6,862 bases of DNA from Rhizobiales bacterium CCH10-E5 (GCA_001556125.1 LSIG01000113.1:1-6862), one strand, 5' to 3'; shown: positions 1 to 6,097, counted from the stretch's first letter. Notes: generated from the sequence alone by a model not told the origin. Program-made: numbers and translations.

Positions 1-237
1 GGCTAGGCGGGCTGGATCAGGAAAATGCCCGAGGGCAGGCCAGGGATGAGCATCCGGCTACGTGATTGTCGTCATCGAGTTCCATCGCGAAGCACTGCCC
101 CCGCGCGCGCGATGGGAGCGGGAGCGGCTCCCCGTCGAGACCCGGGGGGCCGCTCCTATGCCGGGCGGTCAACGAGGGAGCGAGGACGCGTGATGAGACC
201 AAGAGGGAAAACGCCTGGACCGACGAGGAGCTGAACG
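1..237. other. Upstream intergenic region with no convincing gene
   Basis: No reading frame here has a credible ribosome binding site or a recognisable protein. The short open frames are Arg/Pro-rich, as expected from high GC content. The stretch holds a strong hairpin (annotated separately) and, at its end, the ribosome binding site of the following gene (GGAG at 227-230). No EcfG-type promoter was found in it. Confidence 0.5.
121..156. repeat. Long inverted repeat (13-bp stem, 10-nt loop)
   Basis: GGAGCGGCTCCCC (121-133) pairs with GGGGGGCCGCTCC (144-156) along 13 positions, with a single G-T wobble, around a 10-nt loop. No T-run follows on either strand, so it is not a typical intrinsic terminator. 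It lies about 80 bp upstream of the exporter start and could be a leader hairpin, a REP-like repeat or an inefficient terminator of an upstream gene. The pairing is seen directly; the role is unknown. Confidence 0.6.
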
Positions 238-1317
238 GTGTTGCAAGACACCGTCGAGCAGCTTTACCGCCTGATGCACATGGTCGTGTGGGTCCACACC
301 CCGCAAGACCATCACTGGATGCTGCCGATCTTCGTCATCGTGCTGGTGGTCACGCCGGCTTGGCTGGGATGGCATCTGCTGCGGCTCGTGTGGTCCGCCG
401 TTGTACATTGGCGGCGCGGACGCGCGCGGAGGGTAGATGACGCGTTAGCAGACTCGAAGAAGGCCTTTCCCACTCTCGAGCGCTTCGTGCTGCGCGCCAC
501 AGTGCCATTTCAGGTCCGCTTGGTGGTCTTGTCCGTCCTCACCATCCCGGCCACCTACGTCCTGCTGCTGCTGCCGAAGCACATCATCAATCACGCGCTA
601 GCCGAGCATGGGCCGAAGATGGATTTCCTCGGCATCGCGCTTGATTCGGAGGCGTTGCTGTTTGCGCTCTGCGCCAGTTACCTGCTCGTCCCCACGGCCA
701 ACAGCTTGATCAAATACACCGCAAACGTAGTCCGGGGCCGAGTCAGTGAACGCATCGTCCGACGCATCCGGCTCGCAGTGATCCGGCGCCGGCGTGCGGA
801 ACGCTGTCCGCGCGGCCGGTCAACCCTCGCCGCGGTGGCGATCCAGGAATGCGAGCCGATCGGCTATTTCGGCGGCAGCCTGCTTGTCGTGCCGCTGATC
901 CAAGGTCGCACGCTCGTCACGAGCGTGGTGTTCCTGTTCATGCAGAACGTCGCGCTCGCCTTGGCGGCCCTGATGATGCTGCCGTTGCAGATCGCCGTCC
1001 TGCCGCGGCTGCAGCGGCGTATCAATGGCAAGGTTCGCGAGCGCGTGCATGCGACCCGCGGCTTCAACGCTGCTCTTACGCATGGAATTCTGGACGCTGT
1101 GGATGGTCGAGGTGATCGCTCGCCCACCCACCACCACATCCGCCAAGCCGAGGCGCTCGAGCAGGTCCGTCTTGAGATCACCGAGCTGAAGGCGCGGTTC
1201 AAGACCCTGTACAACTACACCTCCAACCTAGGCGGTGTGGACGGATTTTACCAAGACGAATGCTGCGGCGAGAGCGACAATGGCTGCGAAATTTCGCTTG
1301 GTCTTTTCGCAGCGTAG
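238..1317 (+). pseudogene. Truncated ABC exporter, transmembrane-domain half, interrupted by an IS5-family element
   Basis: The 359-codon frame starts with GTG at 238, with GGAG 7 nt upstream. Codons 1-331 resemble the N-terminal membrane domain of alphaproteobacterial ABC-type exporters with a fused ATPase. There is a cytoplasmic-type start, then hydrophobic segments near residues 29-50, 92-113, 138-155 and 212-255. Basic loops lie between them, and a charged helix (about 303-325) ends in YNYTSNL. Family members normally continue into further membrane helices and then a nucleotide-binding domain. Here the native frame stops matching at codon 331 (1230), exactly where the IS5 element begins. 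The last 28 codons are read from the antisense strand of the IS5 transposase and are not exporter sequence. No Walker A, signature or Walker B motif occurs in the window. Without an ATPase the product cannot be a working exporter. The substrate is unknown. The family call comes from recalled resemblance, not a search. Confidence 0.7.
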
Positions 1318-1600
1318 GGCAACGCGCTTGAAGCGTTTGAGCTTTCCAACGGCCTGCTCGATGCGAGCTCGCCCGCGATAGAGGGCCTTGGCGAAGAAGG
1401 CGGGCTTGTCCTTCTCGTTGGCCTTGTGCGGAATGACCGGGATGATGCCGCGTGAGCGCGCCGCTTGCCGGTTGGCCCTGCTGGCGTAGCCCTTGTCACC
1501 GACAGCGGCCCGCGGATCGAGATCCGGGCCGAGCCCGAGCAGGATCGGGAAATGCGGCGCATCGCCCTTTTCGCCGCCGGTGAGGTCGAATGCGATGGGA
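1228..1600 (-). pseudogene. IS5-family transposase, C-terminal fragment
   Basis: Reading the minus strand from about 1600 to the TAG at 1228-1230 gives roughly 123 residues that begin at PIAFDLTGGEKGD and end at KSVHTA. It contains VGDKGYAS, which carries the second catalytic Asp region. It also has the textbook IS4/IS5 Y(2)R(3)E(6)K signature (YRGRARIE...K), which supplies the catalytic Glu. The first catalytic Asp and everything before it are missing, so the fragment cannot transpose on its own. There is no start codon in place. The frame meets a stop a few codons upstream, inside the adjoining IS66 end. The stop codon overlaps the presumed CTAG target site, so the host target completes the stop. 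The annotated 190-codon minus-strand frame over this region is a shadow of it in another frame. Confidence 0.85.
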
Positions 1601-1601
1601 T
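1231..1601 (-). mobile_element. IS5-family insertion sequence remnant (one end present)
   Basis: This is the surviving terminal part of an IS5-family element. Its outer end is at about 1231, directly after CTAG-like target sequence (1228-1231) in the exporter gene. IS5-family elements are known to choose short TA-containing targets of this kind. The inner boundary, near 1601, is where the transposase homology stops and an IS66-type end begins. The other end of the element and its target duplicate are missing, so the exact termini cannot be confirmed here. Confidence 0.7.
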
Positions 1602-2760
1602 GTATGCGCTGTTCTCAGGCCACGGCCTTGAGCGGGGCCGGTGCGTAGGCCCACGGCAGGAGCTCATCGATCTGGCTCTGGGGATGGCCGGCGACGATGC
1701 GGGCGATGACGTCGCCGAGATAGGCTTGCGGGTCGACGGCGTTGAGCTTGCAGGTCTCCACGAGGGAGGCGATGACGGCCCAATGCTCGGCGCCGCCGTC
1801 GCTGCCCGCGAACAGTGCATTCTTGCGGTTCAGGGCGATTGGTCTGATGGCGCGCTCGACCACGTTGGAGTCGATCTCGATACGGCCATCGTCGAGGAAG
1901 CAAGAGAGGCCCTGCCAGCGCGAGAGAGCATAGCGGATCGCCTCGGCAAGCTTGCTCTTCTGGCTGACGAGAAGAAGCTTGGCGCGCAGCCACGGCTCCA
2001 GCGCCTCGACGATGGGGCGGCTTCTGGCCTGGCGGGCGTCGCGTCGTTCCTCGGCAGAGCGCCCGCGGATATCGCCCTCGATGCGGTAGAGTTCTGCGAT
2101 GCTCGCGAGCGCTTCCGAAGCGATTGGCGCCGGGCCGGCCTCGGCCAGTTCGTAGAACTTGCGCCGGGCGTGGCTCCAGCAAAAGGCCAGGCTCACGGCA
2201 TTCCTGCCAGCCAGCGCCTTGTAGCCGGCGTAACCGTCCACCTGCAGCACGCCGGCGAAGCCTTGAAGATGCCGGATCGGCTGCTCCGCCTTGCGGTCGG
2301 GTGCATAGAGATAGACCACGCCCGGCGGATCGGCGCCGCCCCAGGGCCGTTCGTCGCGAGCGTAGGCGAAGAGTTGGCCGGTCTTGGTCCGGCCGCGGCC
2401 CGGATCGAGCACAGGGGCCGTGGTCTCGTCTGCGAAGAGCTTGGTCGACGCCTTCAGCCGCTCGAACAAGCGCTCATGTACCGGCCGCAGCAGGAAGGCT
2501 GCCTTGCCGACCCAGTCGGCCAAGGTCGAGCGATCCAGGTTCACGCCCTGCCGGGCATAGATCTGGGACTGCCGGTAGAGCGGGAGGTGATCGGCATATT
2601 TCGCGACCAGGACATGGGCCACCGTGGCCTCTGTCGGGATGCCGCCCTCGACGAGCCTGGCGGGCGCCGGCGCCTGGACCACGACCTCCTCGCAAGTCCG
2701 GCAGGCGTATTTCGGCCGACGCGTCACGATCACGCGGAACTGGGCGGGCACGATGTCGAC
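1602..2760 (-). mobile_element. IS66-family insertion sequence remnant
   Basis: The left boundary reads GTATGCGC from 1602, 13 bp before the tnpC stop. This fits the GTAAGCG-like terminal repeats known for IS66 elements and coincides with the end of the IS5 homology. The right side is broken: transposase homology stops at about 2757-2760, in the N-terminal third of TnpC. The tnpA and tnpB genes and the second terminal repeat are absent. It appears to have inserted into the IS5 element and then lost one side by deletion or recombination. Confidence 0.75.
1615..2760 (-). pseudogene. tnpC: IS66-family transposase TnpC, 5'-truncated
   Basis: About 381 residues are open on the minus strand, against the roughly 500-540 usual for IS66 TnpC. 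The frame begins in DIVPAQFRV, just past a stop codon. The nearest nominal start is a GTG at 2751 that is an internal Val in the family. Counting from it, visible landmarks are CRTC (17-20, the second half of the zinc-finger motif), FADET with a catalytic-type Asp108, QVDGYAGY with Asp172, FCWSHARRKF (190-199) and SNVVERAIRP with Glu299. The IS66 C-terminal tail follows (about 325-370). The first half of the zinc finger and the N-terminal domain are missing, so it should be inactive, although the DDE core reads through intact. The family call is secure from these motifs. Confidence 0.9.
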
Positions 2761-2937
2761 ATGTCAAGTGCACTATTGTCATCCGGTTATTCTGATCGCC
2801 GACTCGATCGCTGTGCGCCACAGGACTAAGCCGCTTTCGCGGCAGGGCGCTGCGGCGCGGTCATCGCTGAGATTTCGCCTGTGAGGCGCTGCATCCGAGG
2901 ATTTCGGGGTCGTTTCCCCTGATCCTTGGAGGCCTCC
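2761..2937. other. Unassigned junction sequence between IS66 remnant and CsbD-like gene
   Basis: This stretch of about 180 bp holds no convincing gene. Its left part has AAGTGCACTATTGTC near 2765-2779, which loosely recalls the short terminal motifs of IS21-type elements. I could not find a second copy or a transposase to support that. A minus-strand frame ending at 2826 is only the antisense of the CsbD-like gene plus this junction. The right end carries the palindromic ribosome binding site of the next gene. No GGAAC box is placed to match the CGTTT at 2911-2915. Confidence 0.4.
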
Positions 2938-3104
2938 ATGACCGATCCCGTCAGGCCGCCGGCAACGTCAAGCAGGCGGCGGGCAAGGCTATGGACAAGC
3001 CGCGACTTCACGCAGAGGGGGTAGCGCAGGAGCGCAAGGGCGAGGTCCAGCAGGCGCTCGGCAAGGGCAAGGATGCCGTGAAGAAGGTCGTCGGCAAGGC
3101 CTGA
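2938..3104 (+). pseudogene. CsbD-like stress protein, apparently frameshifted near the start
   Basis: The frame ending in TGA at 3102-3104 reads QAAGNVKQAAGKA from 2952, then HAEGVAQERKGEVQQALGKG and ends in KKVVGKA. This short, Lys/Ala/Gly-rich helical pattern is typical of CsbD-family proteins of about 55-70 residues, which accumulate under general stress and whose biochemical role is unknown. The ATG at 2938 has an excellent ribosome binding site (GGAGG, 5 nt upstream), but it lies one frame away and hits a stop (TAG) at about 3025. One extra base just after that ATG would give a normal product of about 55 residues (M-D-R-S-R-Q-A-A...). The only in-frame ATG, at 2991, would drop the first third. 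It is either a true 1-nt deletion or a sequencing error. An intrinsic terminator follows 25 bp downstream. Confidence 0.7.
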
Positions 3105-3129
3105 CGGCCCCGCGACTGAAAGGATCGAG

Positions 3130-3157
3130 CGGACTGTCGAAAGACAGTCCGATTTTT
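3130..3157 (+). terminator. Rho-independent terminator of the CsbD-like gene
   Basis: CGGACTGTC (3130-3138) and GACAGTCCG (3143-3151) form a perfect 9-bp stem closed by a GAAA tetraloop, followed at once by ATTTTT. Orientation is plus. It separates the CsbD-like gene from the convergent oxidoreductase gene ending at 3174. The minus strand lacks a T-run, so it should act mainly on plus-strand transcripts. Confidence 0.9.
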
Positions 3158-3173
3158 CGTGCCCCATCGCCCA

Positions 3174-4415
3174 TCAGCTTTTCGGCTTGGGTCGGTCGAG
3201 GGAGAGATCGTCGTACCAATCCTCATGCTGGCCGGCGATCACTTTCGCGATCACCCGCGACGCGAGAAAACTAAAGGTGATGCCGTTGCCGCCATATCCA
3301 TAGGCGGCATAGAGGTTGGGGATGCCCGGGGCTCTTCCGATCAAGGGGAGCCCATCGTCGGTTTCACCGAAGGCACCCGACCAGATGAGTTCGGCTTTGG
3401 CGACCGCGTTCGGTCTCAGCAGCGACAGCTTCTTCTTGAGTATCTCTGCCTTCGCCGGCATCAGGGCGTCGCGATCGTCGGGGTCCGTCACGGCATCGTC
3501 GTCCTCGCCGCCGATGACGATGCGGTTGTCCGCGGTGGTGCGGGCGTAAAGGTAATCGTCCGACGCCTCCCAGATCAGCACGCCATCACGCCACAGCGCG
3601 TCCGGAGTTTGCGGCGGCGTGGCGATCGCCCAGCTCGACGCCGTGCTGTGCAGATCCGAGTTCAGGAACTCGGGCATCACGTATCCGGTCGCGAGGATGA
3701 CGGTCTTCGCCTCGATCTGCCGTCCGTTTTCGAGGCCGACGATCAGGCCGTGGCCGAAGTTGTCGTATGTGACGGCCTGCGCGTCGAACATGCTCGCGCC
3801 ATGCTGGATGGCCTGAGCGAGCAAGGCATGGGCCAAGAGGAGAGGGTCGGCATCCGCCGATCCTGGCGAAACGATCACGGCTTCGCGATCGAAATCGAAT
3901 TCGCGCCGGAGCGTGAGATAATCCAGACAGACGCCTGGAAGCCCCGCCCTTTCGCGAAGCTGGTGTTCGGCCAGCAATTGTCGCGCTCCGAAGTCTCCCG
4001 CCGCGATGTAGAGCGAACTCCGATGACGGAAGGTGCAGGGCAAGGCTAGATCGTCGACCAAACCCCTCAAGCCCGCAACGGCCTGGAGGCTTCTGCGATA
4101 GACGTTTGCGGCCCGCTCGAAGCCGTAGAAGCCGGTTAGCTCACTGAGGGGACAATCGATCTCCCATTGCAGCATGGCGGTGCTGGCGGCGGTGCTGCCG
4201 AAACCGGCGCGCTCACGATCGATCACGCAGACCTGACGCCCGAGCGCAGTCAAATGTTGCGCCATCAGCGCTCCGGTGATCCCCGCGCCCACGACGAGAA
4301 TGTCGCATGACAGATCGTGGTCGAGCGGTGCTCTGACGGGGCGCTTGAAGCCGGAGAGCCATGGCGGGCAACCACCGCGTAGGTCGCGCTGGACGGTGGT
4401 TTCGGAATCGAACAT
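3174..4415 (-). CDS. FAD-dependent oxidoreductase, DAO family
   Basis: The 413-residue product is a soluble flavoenzyme of the D-amino-acid oxidase (DAO) fold. This family oxidises amines, amino acids or related compounds using FAD. The dinucleotide-binding Rossmann motif is VVGAGITGALMA (41-52), and the ADP-ribose-binding Asp sits in VIDRERAG (64-71). The next conserved segment, GFGSTAASTAM (71-81), matches the family's FAD-contacting stretch. The C-terminal flavin loop is DGLPLIG (354-360) followed by GYGGNGITFS (373-382). There is no signal peptide or membrane segment, so it is probably cytoplasmic. A leading segment of about 35 residues before the Rossmann motif (PPWL near 17-20) is usual in alphaproteobacterial relatives of the gamma-glutamylputrescine-oxidase-like type. 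The substrate cannot be told from sequence. It lies 67 bp downstream of the ferritin-like gene on the same strand, beyond a terminator-like hairpin, and no EcfG box was found before it. The start codon has no strong Shine-Dalgarno. Confidence 0.85.
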   Translation of the reverse strand: MFDSETTVQRDLRGGCPPWLSGFKRPVRAPLDHDLSCDILVVGAGITGALMAQHLTALGRQVCVIDRERAGFGSTAASTAMLQWEIDCPLSELTGFYGFERAANVYRRSLQAVAGLRGLVDDLALPCTFRHRSSLYIAAGDFGARQLLAEHQLRERAGLPGVCLDYLTLRREFDFDREAVIVSPGSADADPLLLAHALLAQAIQHGASMFDAQAVTYDNFGHGLIVGLENGRQIEAKTVILATGYVMPEFLNSDLHSTASSWAIATPPQTPDALWRDGVLIWEASDDYLYARTTADNRIVIGGEDDDAVTDPDDRDALMPAKAEILKKKLSLLRPNAVAKAELIWSGAFGETDDGLPLIGRAPGIPNLYAAYGYGGNGITFSFLASRVIAKVIAGQHEDWYDDLSLDRPKPKS

Positions 4416-4432
4416 GGCGCGCTCGCACTGGC

Positions 4433-4465
4433 AAAGGAAAGCCCTGGCGGCAGCGCCGCCGGGGC
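4433..4465 (-). terminator. Terminator-like hairpin after the DUF892 gene
   Basis: The segments 4441-4451 (GCCCTGGCGGC) and 4455-4465 (GCCGCCGGGGC) form an 11-bp stem with one G-T wobble around a 3-nt loop. On the minus strand the hairpin is followed by TTTCCTTT (4440-4433), an interrupted T-run. It lies 18 bp past the DUF892 stop, in the right place to end that transcript or to reduce read-through into the oxidoreductase gene. Confidence 0.65.
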
Positions 4466-4482
4466 TGGGAAGGGGATGAGCT

Positions 4483-4986
4483 TCAGGCCGCCTTGGCGAC
4501 GGCAGCCGCGTTGGCGGGGCCGCCGAGCTGGGTCAGCGCCTTCTCGGTCTTGGTCTCCTCGGCGAGCGTCGCGTCGAGCAGCTTGACCGCCTCCTTGTGG
4601 CCGAGCTGCTGGGCCCACGCCTTGAGGGTGCCGTAGCGGGCCATCTCATAGTGCTCGACGGCCTGGGCCGAGGCCACCAGGCCTGCGTCGATCGCGGGGC
4701 TGTCGCCGTAATCCTCGATGACCGCCTTGCCTTCCTCGATGATCCCGAGGATCGCGTCGCAGGTCTTGCCGCGCGGGGCCTTGCCGATCAGTTCGAACAC
4801 CTCCGCGAGACGCTCGACATGGCCTTCGGTTTCCTCGCGATGTGTTTCGAAGGCCTTCTTGAGCTCGGCGGACCGCGCCGCCTTCGCCATCTTGGGCAGG
4901 GTCTTCAGGATCTGCTTCTCGGCGTAATAGACGTCCTTGAGCATGTCGTGGAACAGGTCGTCGAGCGGCTTCGGGGTCGTGGCCAT
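4483..4986 (-). CDS. YciF/YciE-type ferritin-like protein (DUF892)
   Basis: The 167-residue protein is all-helical and of the DUF892 (YciE/YciF) family, small ferritin-like four-helix bundles that bind a di-metal centre and are induced by osmotic, desiccation or general stress. It opens with LDDLFHDMLKDVYYAEKQ, where Glu23 is a likely metal ligand. It continues with ETHREETEGHVERL (about 47-60), AVEHYEMARYGTL (109-121, ligands Glu111, His112 and Glu114) and LAEETKTE (141-148). The Glu/His pairs on each helix match the family. I start at the ATG at 4984-4986, because it follows GGAGG by 6 nt and MATTPKPLDD is the normal family N-terminus. The open frame runs back to 5319, but that extension crosses the promoter and the opposite gene. 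An EcfG-type promoter lies 35 bp upstream. The enzymatic role of the family is not established. Confidence 0.92.
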   Translation of the reverse strand: MATTPKPLDDLFHDMLKDVYYAEKQILKTLPKMAKAARSAELKKAFETHREETEGHVERLAEVFELIGKAPRGKTCDAILGIIEEGKAVIEDYGDSPAIDAGLVASAQAVEHYEMARYGTLKAWAQQLGHKEAVKLLDATLAEETKTEKALTQLGGPANAAAVAKAA

Positions 4987-5020
4987 GGAGGTCCTCCGGG
5001 GATGGGTGGGTGGTGGATCC

Positions 5021-5046
5021 AAACGTAAGCCCAGGCCCCGTGTTCC
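5021..5046 (-). promoter_or_regulatory. EcfG-type general stress promoter for the DUF892 gene
   Basis: On the minus strand GGAAC (5046-5042) and CGTTT (5025-5021) are separated by exactly 16 nt. The known alphaproteobacterial EcfG consensus is GGAAC-N16/17-CGTT. The -10 box lies about 35 bp before the start codon, which gives a predicted leader of roughly 28 nt. The match and position are seen; control by EcfG is inferred from the consensus. Confidence 0.85.
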
Positions 5047-5069
5047 TTCCCCTTTGAGATCTTGGCGGT

Positions 5070-5095
5070 GGAACTTTCTTGGGCGAGCTGCCGTT
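5070..5095 (+). promoter_or_regulatory. EcfG-type general stress promoter for the PepSY-like/YflT-like operon
   Basis: On the plus strand GGAAC (5070-5074) and CGTT (5092-5095, followed by TGG) are separated by 17 nt, again matching the EcfG consensus. It points away from the DUF892 promoter; the two -35 boxes are 23 bp apart. The predicted leader is about 40 nt and includes a small GCGGC-gaac-GCCGC hairpin (5108-5121) before the start at 5144. Confidence 0.85.
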
Positions 5096-5143
5096 TGGTT
5101 TTGCATCGCGGCGAACGCCGCCACCTGCCTGATGGAGACCATC

Positions 5144-5443
5144 ATGAAGAAGCTGCTCATCGCCACGTTGATCGCCTCCGCGACGTCCTTCGCCGCCATG
5201 GCCCAGACGTCAACGACTTCGCCCATCCCGGCGCCAAAGGCCGACGCCGACAAGAACGCCCCCCTGCCGGGTGCCAACAGCTTCACCGAGAGCCAGGCCA
5301 AAACCCGCCTTGAGTCCAACGGTTATTCCAACGTTGGCGCCCTCAAGAAGGACGACAACGGCGTCTGGAAGGGCACCGCCACTCATTCCGGCGCGCAGGT
5401 CAATGTTTCCGTCGACTATCGCGGCAACATCACCCGCAACTGA
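5144..5443 (+). CDS. Small secreted PepSY-like protein
   Basis: The 99-residue protein begins with a clear Sec signal peptide: a basic MKK start, a hydrophobic core to about residue 16 and a probable cut after AMA (20/21). A Pro/Ala/Asp-rich linker (21-45) follows. The mature domain, FTESQAKTRLESNGY through ALKKDDNGVWKG to VSVDYRGNI, has the helix-then-sheet layout of PepSY-like domains common in small rhizobial periplasmic proteins. Their function is not known; a periplasmic binding or inhibitor role is only a possibility. The start at 5144 is chosen because GGAG sits 7 nt upstream and the signal peptide begins there. The frame itself is open back to 4937 through the promoter. It is first in an apparent two-gene operon driven by the EcfG-type promoter. 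Confidence 0.85.
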   Translation: MKKLLIATLIASATSFAAMAQTSTTSPIPAPKADADKNAPLPGANSFTESQAKTRLESNGYSNVGALKKDDNGVWKGTATHSGAQVNVSVDYRGNITRN

Positions 5444-5479
5444 TCCGTGCCGCTCGCACCCCGAACTTTGGAGAACGAC

Positions 5480-6046
5480 ATGACCCGCACCTTGACCCGA
5501 TCCTACGATAGCAACGCCACGGCCCGCTCGGTTGTCGAGCAACTGGAGGCAGCCGGCGTTTCGAGCAGCGACATCAGCATCGTCGGACGAGACGGCGAGA
5601 CCGGCGAGACCAATGCCGCAGAAGGCGCCGGCATCGGCGCGGGCGTTGGCGGCGCCGCTGGCCTGCTGACCGGTCTCGGACTTCTCGCGATCCCCGGCGT
5701 TGGTCCTGTTGTTGCCGCCGGCTGGCTCGCGTCCACCGCGGCGGGCGCAGTTGCGGGCGCAGCCGCCGGCGGGCTGGTCGGCTCCTTCGTCAAGGAAGGT
5801 CACGACGAGGACGAGGCCAACTATTACGCCGAGACGGTTCGCCGCGGCGGCTCCGTGGTTTCCGTCCGGACCAAGCCGGAGCACGAGGCCACCGTCCAGG
5901 CGATCCTCGATGGCGCCACGCCGATCGACCGCTCGACCCGTGAGGCCGACTACCGCGCTGGAGGCTGGTCGCGTTTCGATGAGAACGCCGATCCGTATGT
6001 CCGCGACGCCACGGCGGCTGGGCGCGTGCCGCCAGCGGTTATCTGA
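5480..6046 (+). CDS. General stress protein with YflT-like N-terminus and glycine-zipper membrane segment
   Basis: The 188-residue protein starts at the ATG at 5480, with GGAG 6 nt upstream. Residues 1-40 (TRSYDSNATARSVVEQLEAAGVSSSDISIV) match the start of the YflT/general stress protein 17M domain. In that domain a strand and helix precede the characteristic phrase 'the protein senses residue-by-residue variation' only in larger members, so the similarity is limited to this fold. A Gly/Ala-rich hydrophobic region follows (about 48-104, GAGIGAGVGGAAG...), interrupted near PGVGPV. This is a glycine-zipper pattern suggesting membrane association or pore-like helix packing. A soluble part then has DEDEANYYAETVRRGGSVVSV (107-127), resembling the second half of the same domain, and an Arg/Asp-rich tail ends in VPPAVI. 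It begins 36 bp after the PepSY-like gene with no terminator between them, so it is probably co-transcribed. A strong terminator follows. Stress function is known for the family only by expression; mechanism is unknown. Confidence 0.8.
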   Translation: MTRTLTRSYDSNATARSVVEQLEAAGVSSSDISIVGRDGETGETNAAEGAGIGAGVGGAAGLLTGLGLLAIPGVGPVVAAGWLASTAAGAVAGAAAGGLVGSFVKEGHDEDEANYYAETVRRGGSVVSVRTKPEHEATVQAILDGATPIDRSTREADYRAGGWSRFDENADPYVRDATAAGRVPPAVI

Positions 6047-6070
6047 TCGAACCGCCCGCGTATGATGGAT

Positions 6071-6096
6071 GGCCCCGGTAATTCCGGGGCCGTTTT
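6071..6096 (+). terminator. Rho-independent terminator of the stress operon
   Basis: GGCCCCGG (6071-6078) and CCGGGGCC (6084-6091) form a perfect 8-bp GC stem with a 5-nt loop, followed by GTTTTCGTT. It begins 25 bp after the stop of the YflT-like gene, on the plus strand. Confidence 0.9.
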
Positions 6097-6097
6097 C

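Noticed and set aside
2736..2760. GGAAC inside the IS66 remnant as an EcfG box for the CsbD-like gene
   Set aside because: At 16-17 nt spacing the -10 position reads CGAC or GACA, not CGTT, and the site is inside transposase coding sequence.
1465..2829. 454-codon plus-strand frame across the IS5/IS66 region
   Set aside because: It is antisense to the recognisable IS66 TnpC and IS5 transposase fragments, has no ribosome binding site, and its composition is that of a GC-rich shadow frame.
2889..2915. CGTTT at 2911-2915 as an EcfG -10 box before the CsbD-like gene
   Set aside because: No GGAAC-like -35 box occurs 16-17 nt upstream. It could have been lost, but the sequence does not show it.
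2826..3167. 113-codon minus-strand frame over the CsbD-like gene
   Set aside because: Antisense shadow that also crosses the perfect terminator at 3130-3157; no ribosome binding site.
3159..4049. 296-codon plus-strand frame
   Set aside because: It is antisense to the FAD-dependent oxidoreductase, whose motifs are clear on the minus strand.
4987..5319. N-terminal extension of the DUF892 gene to 5319
   Set aside because: It would cover the EcfG promoter pair and overlap the opposite gene; the ATG at 4986 has a strong ribosome binding site and gives the normal family N-terminus.
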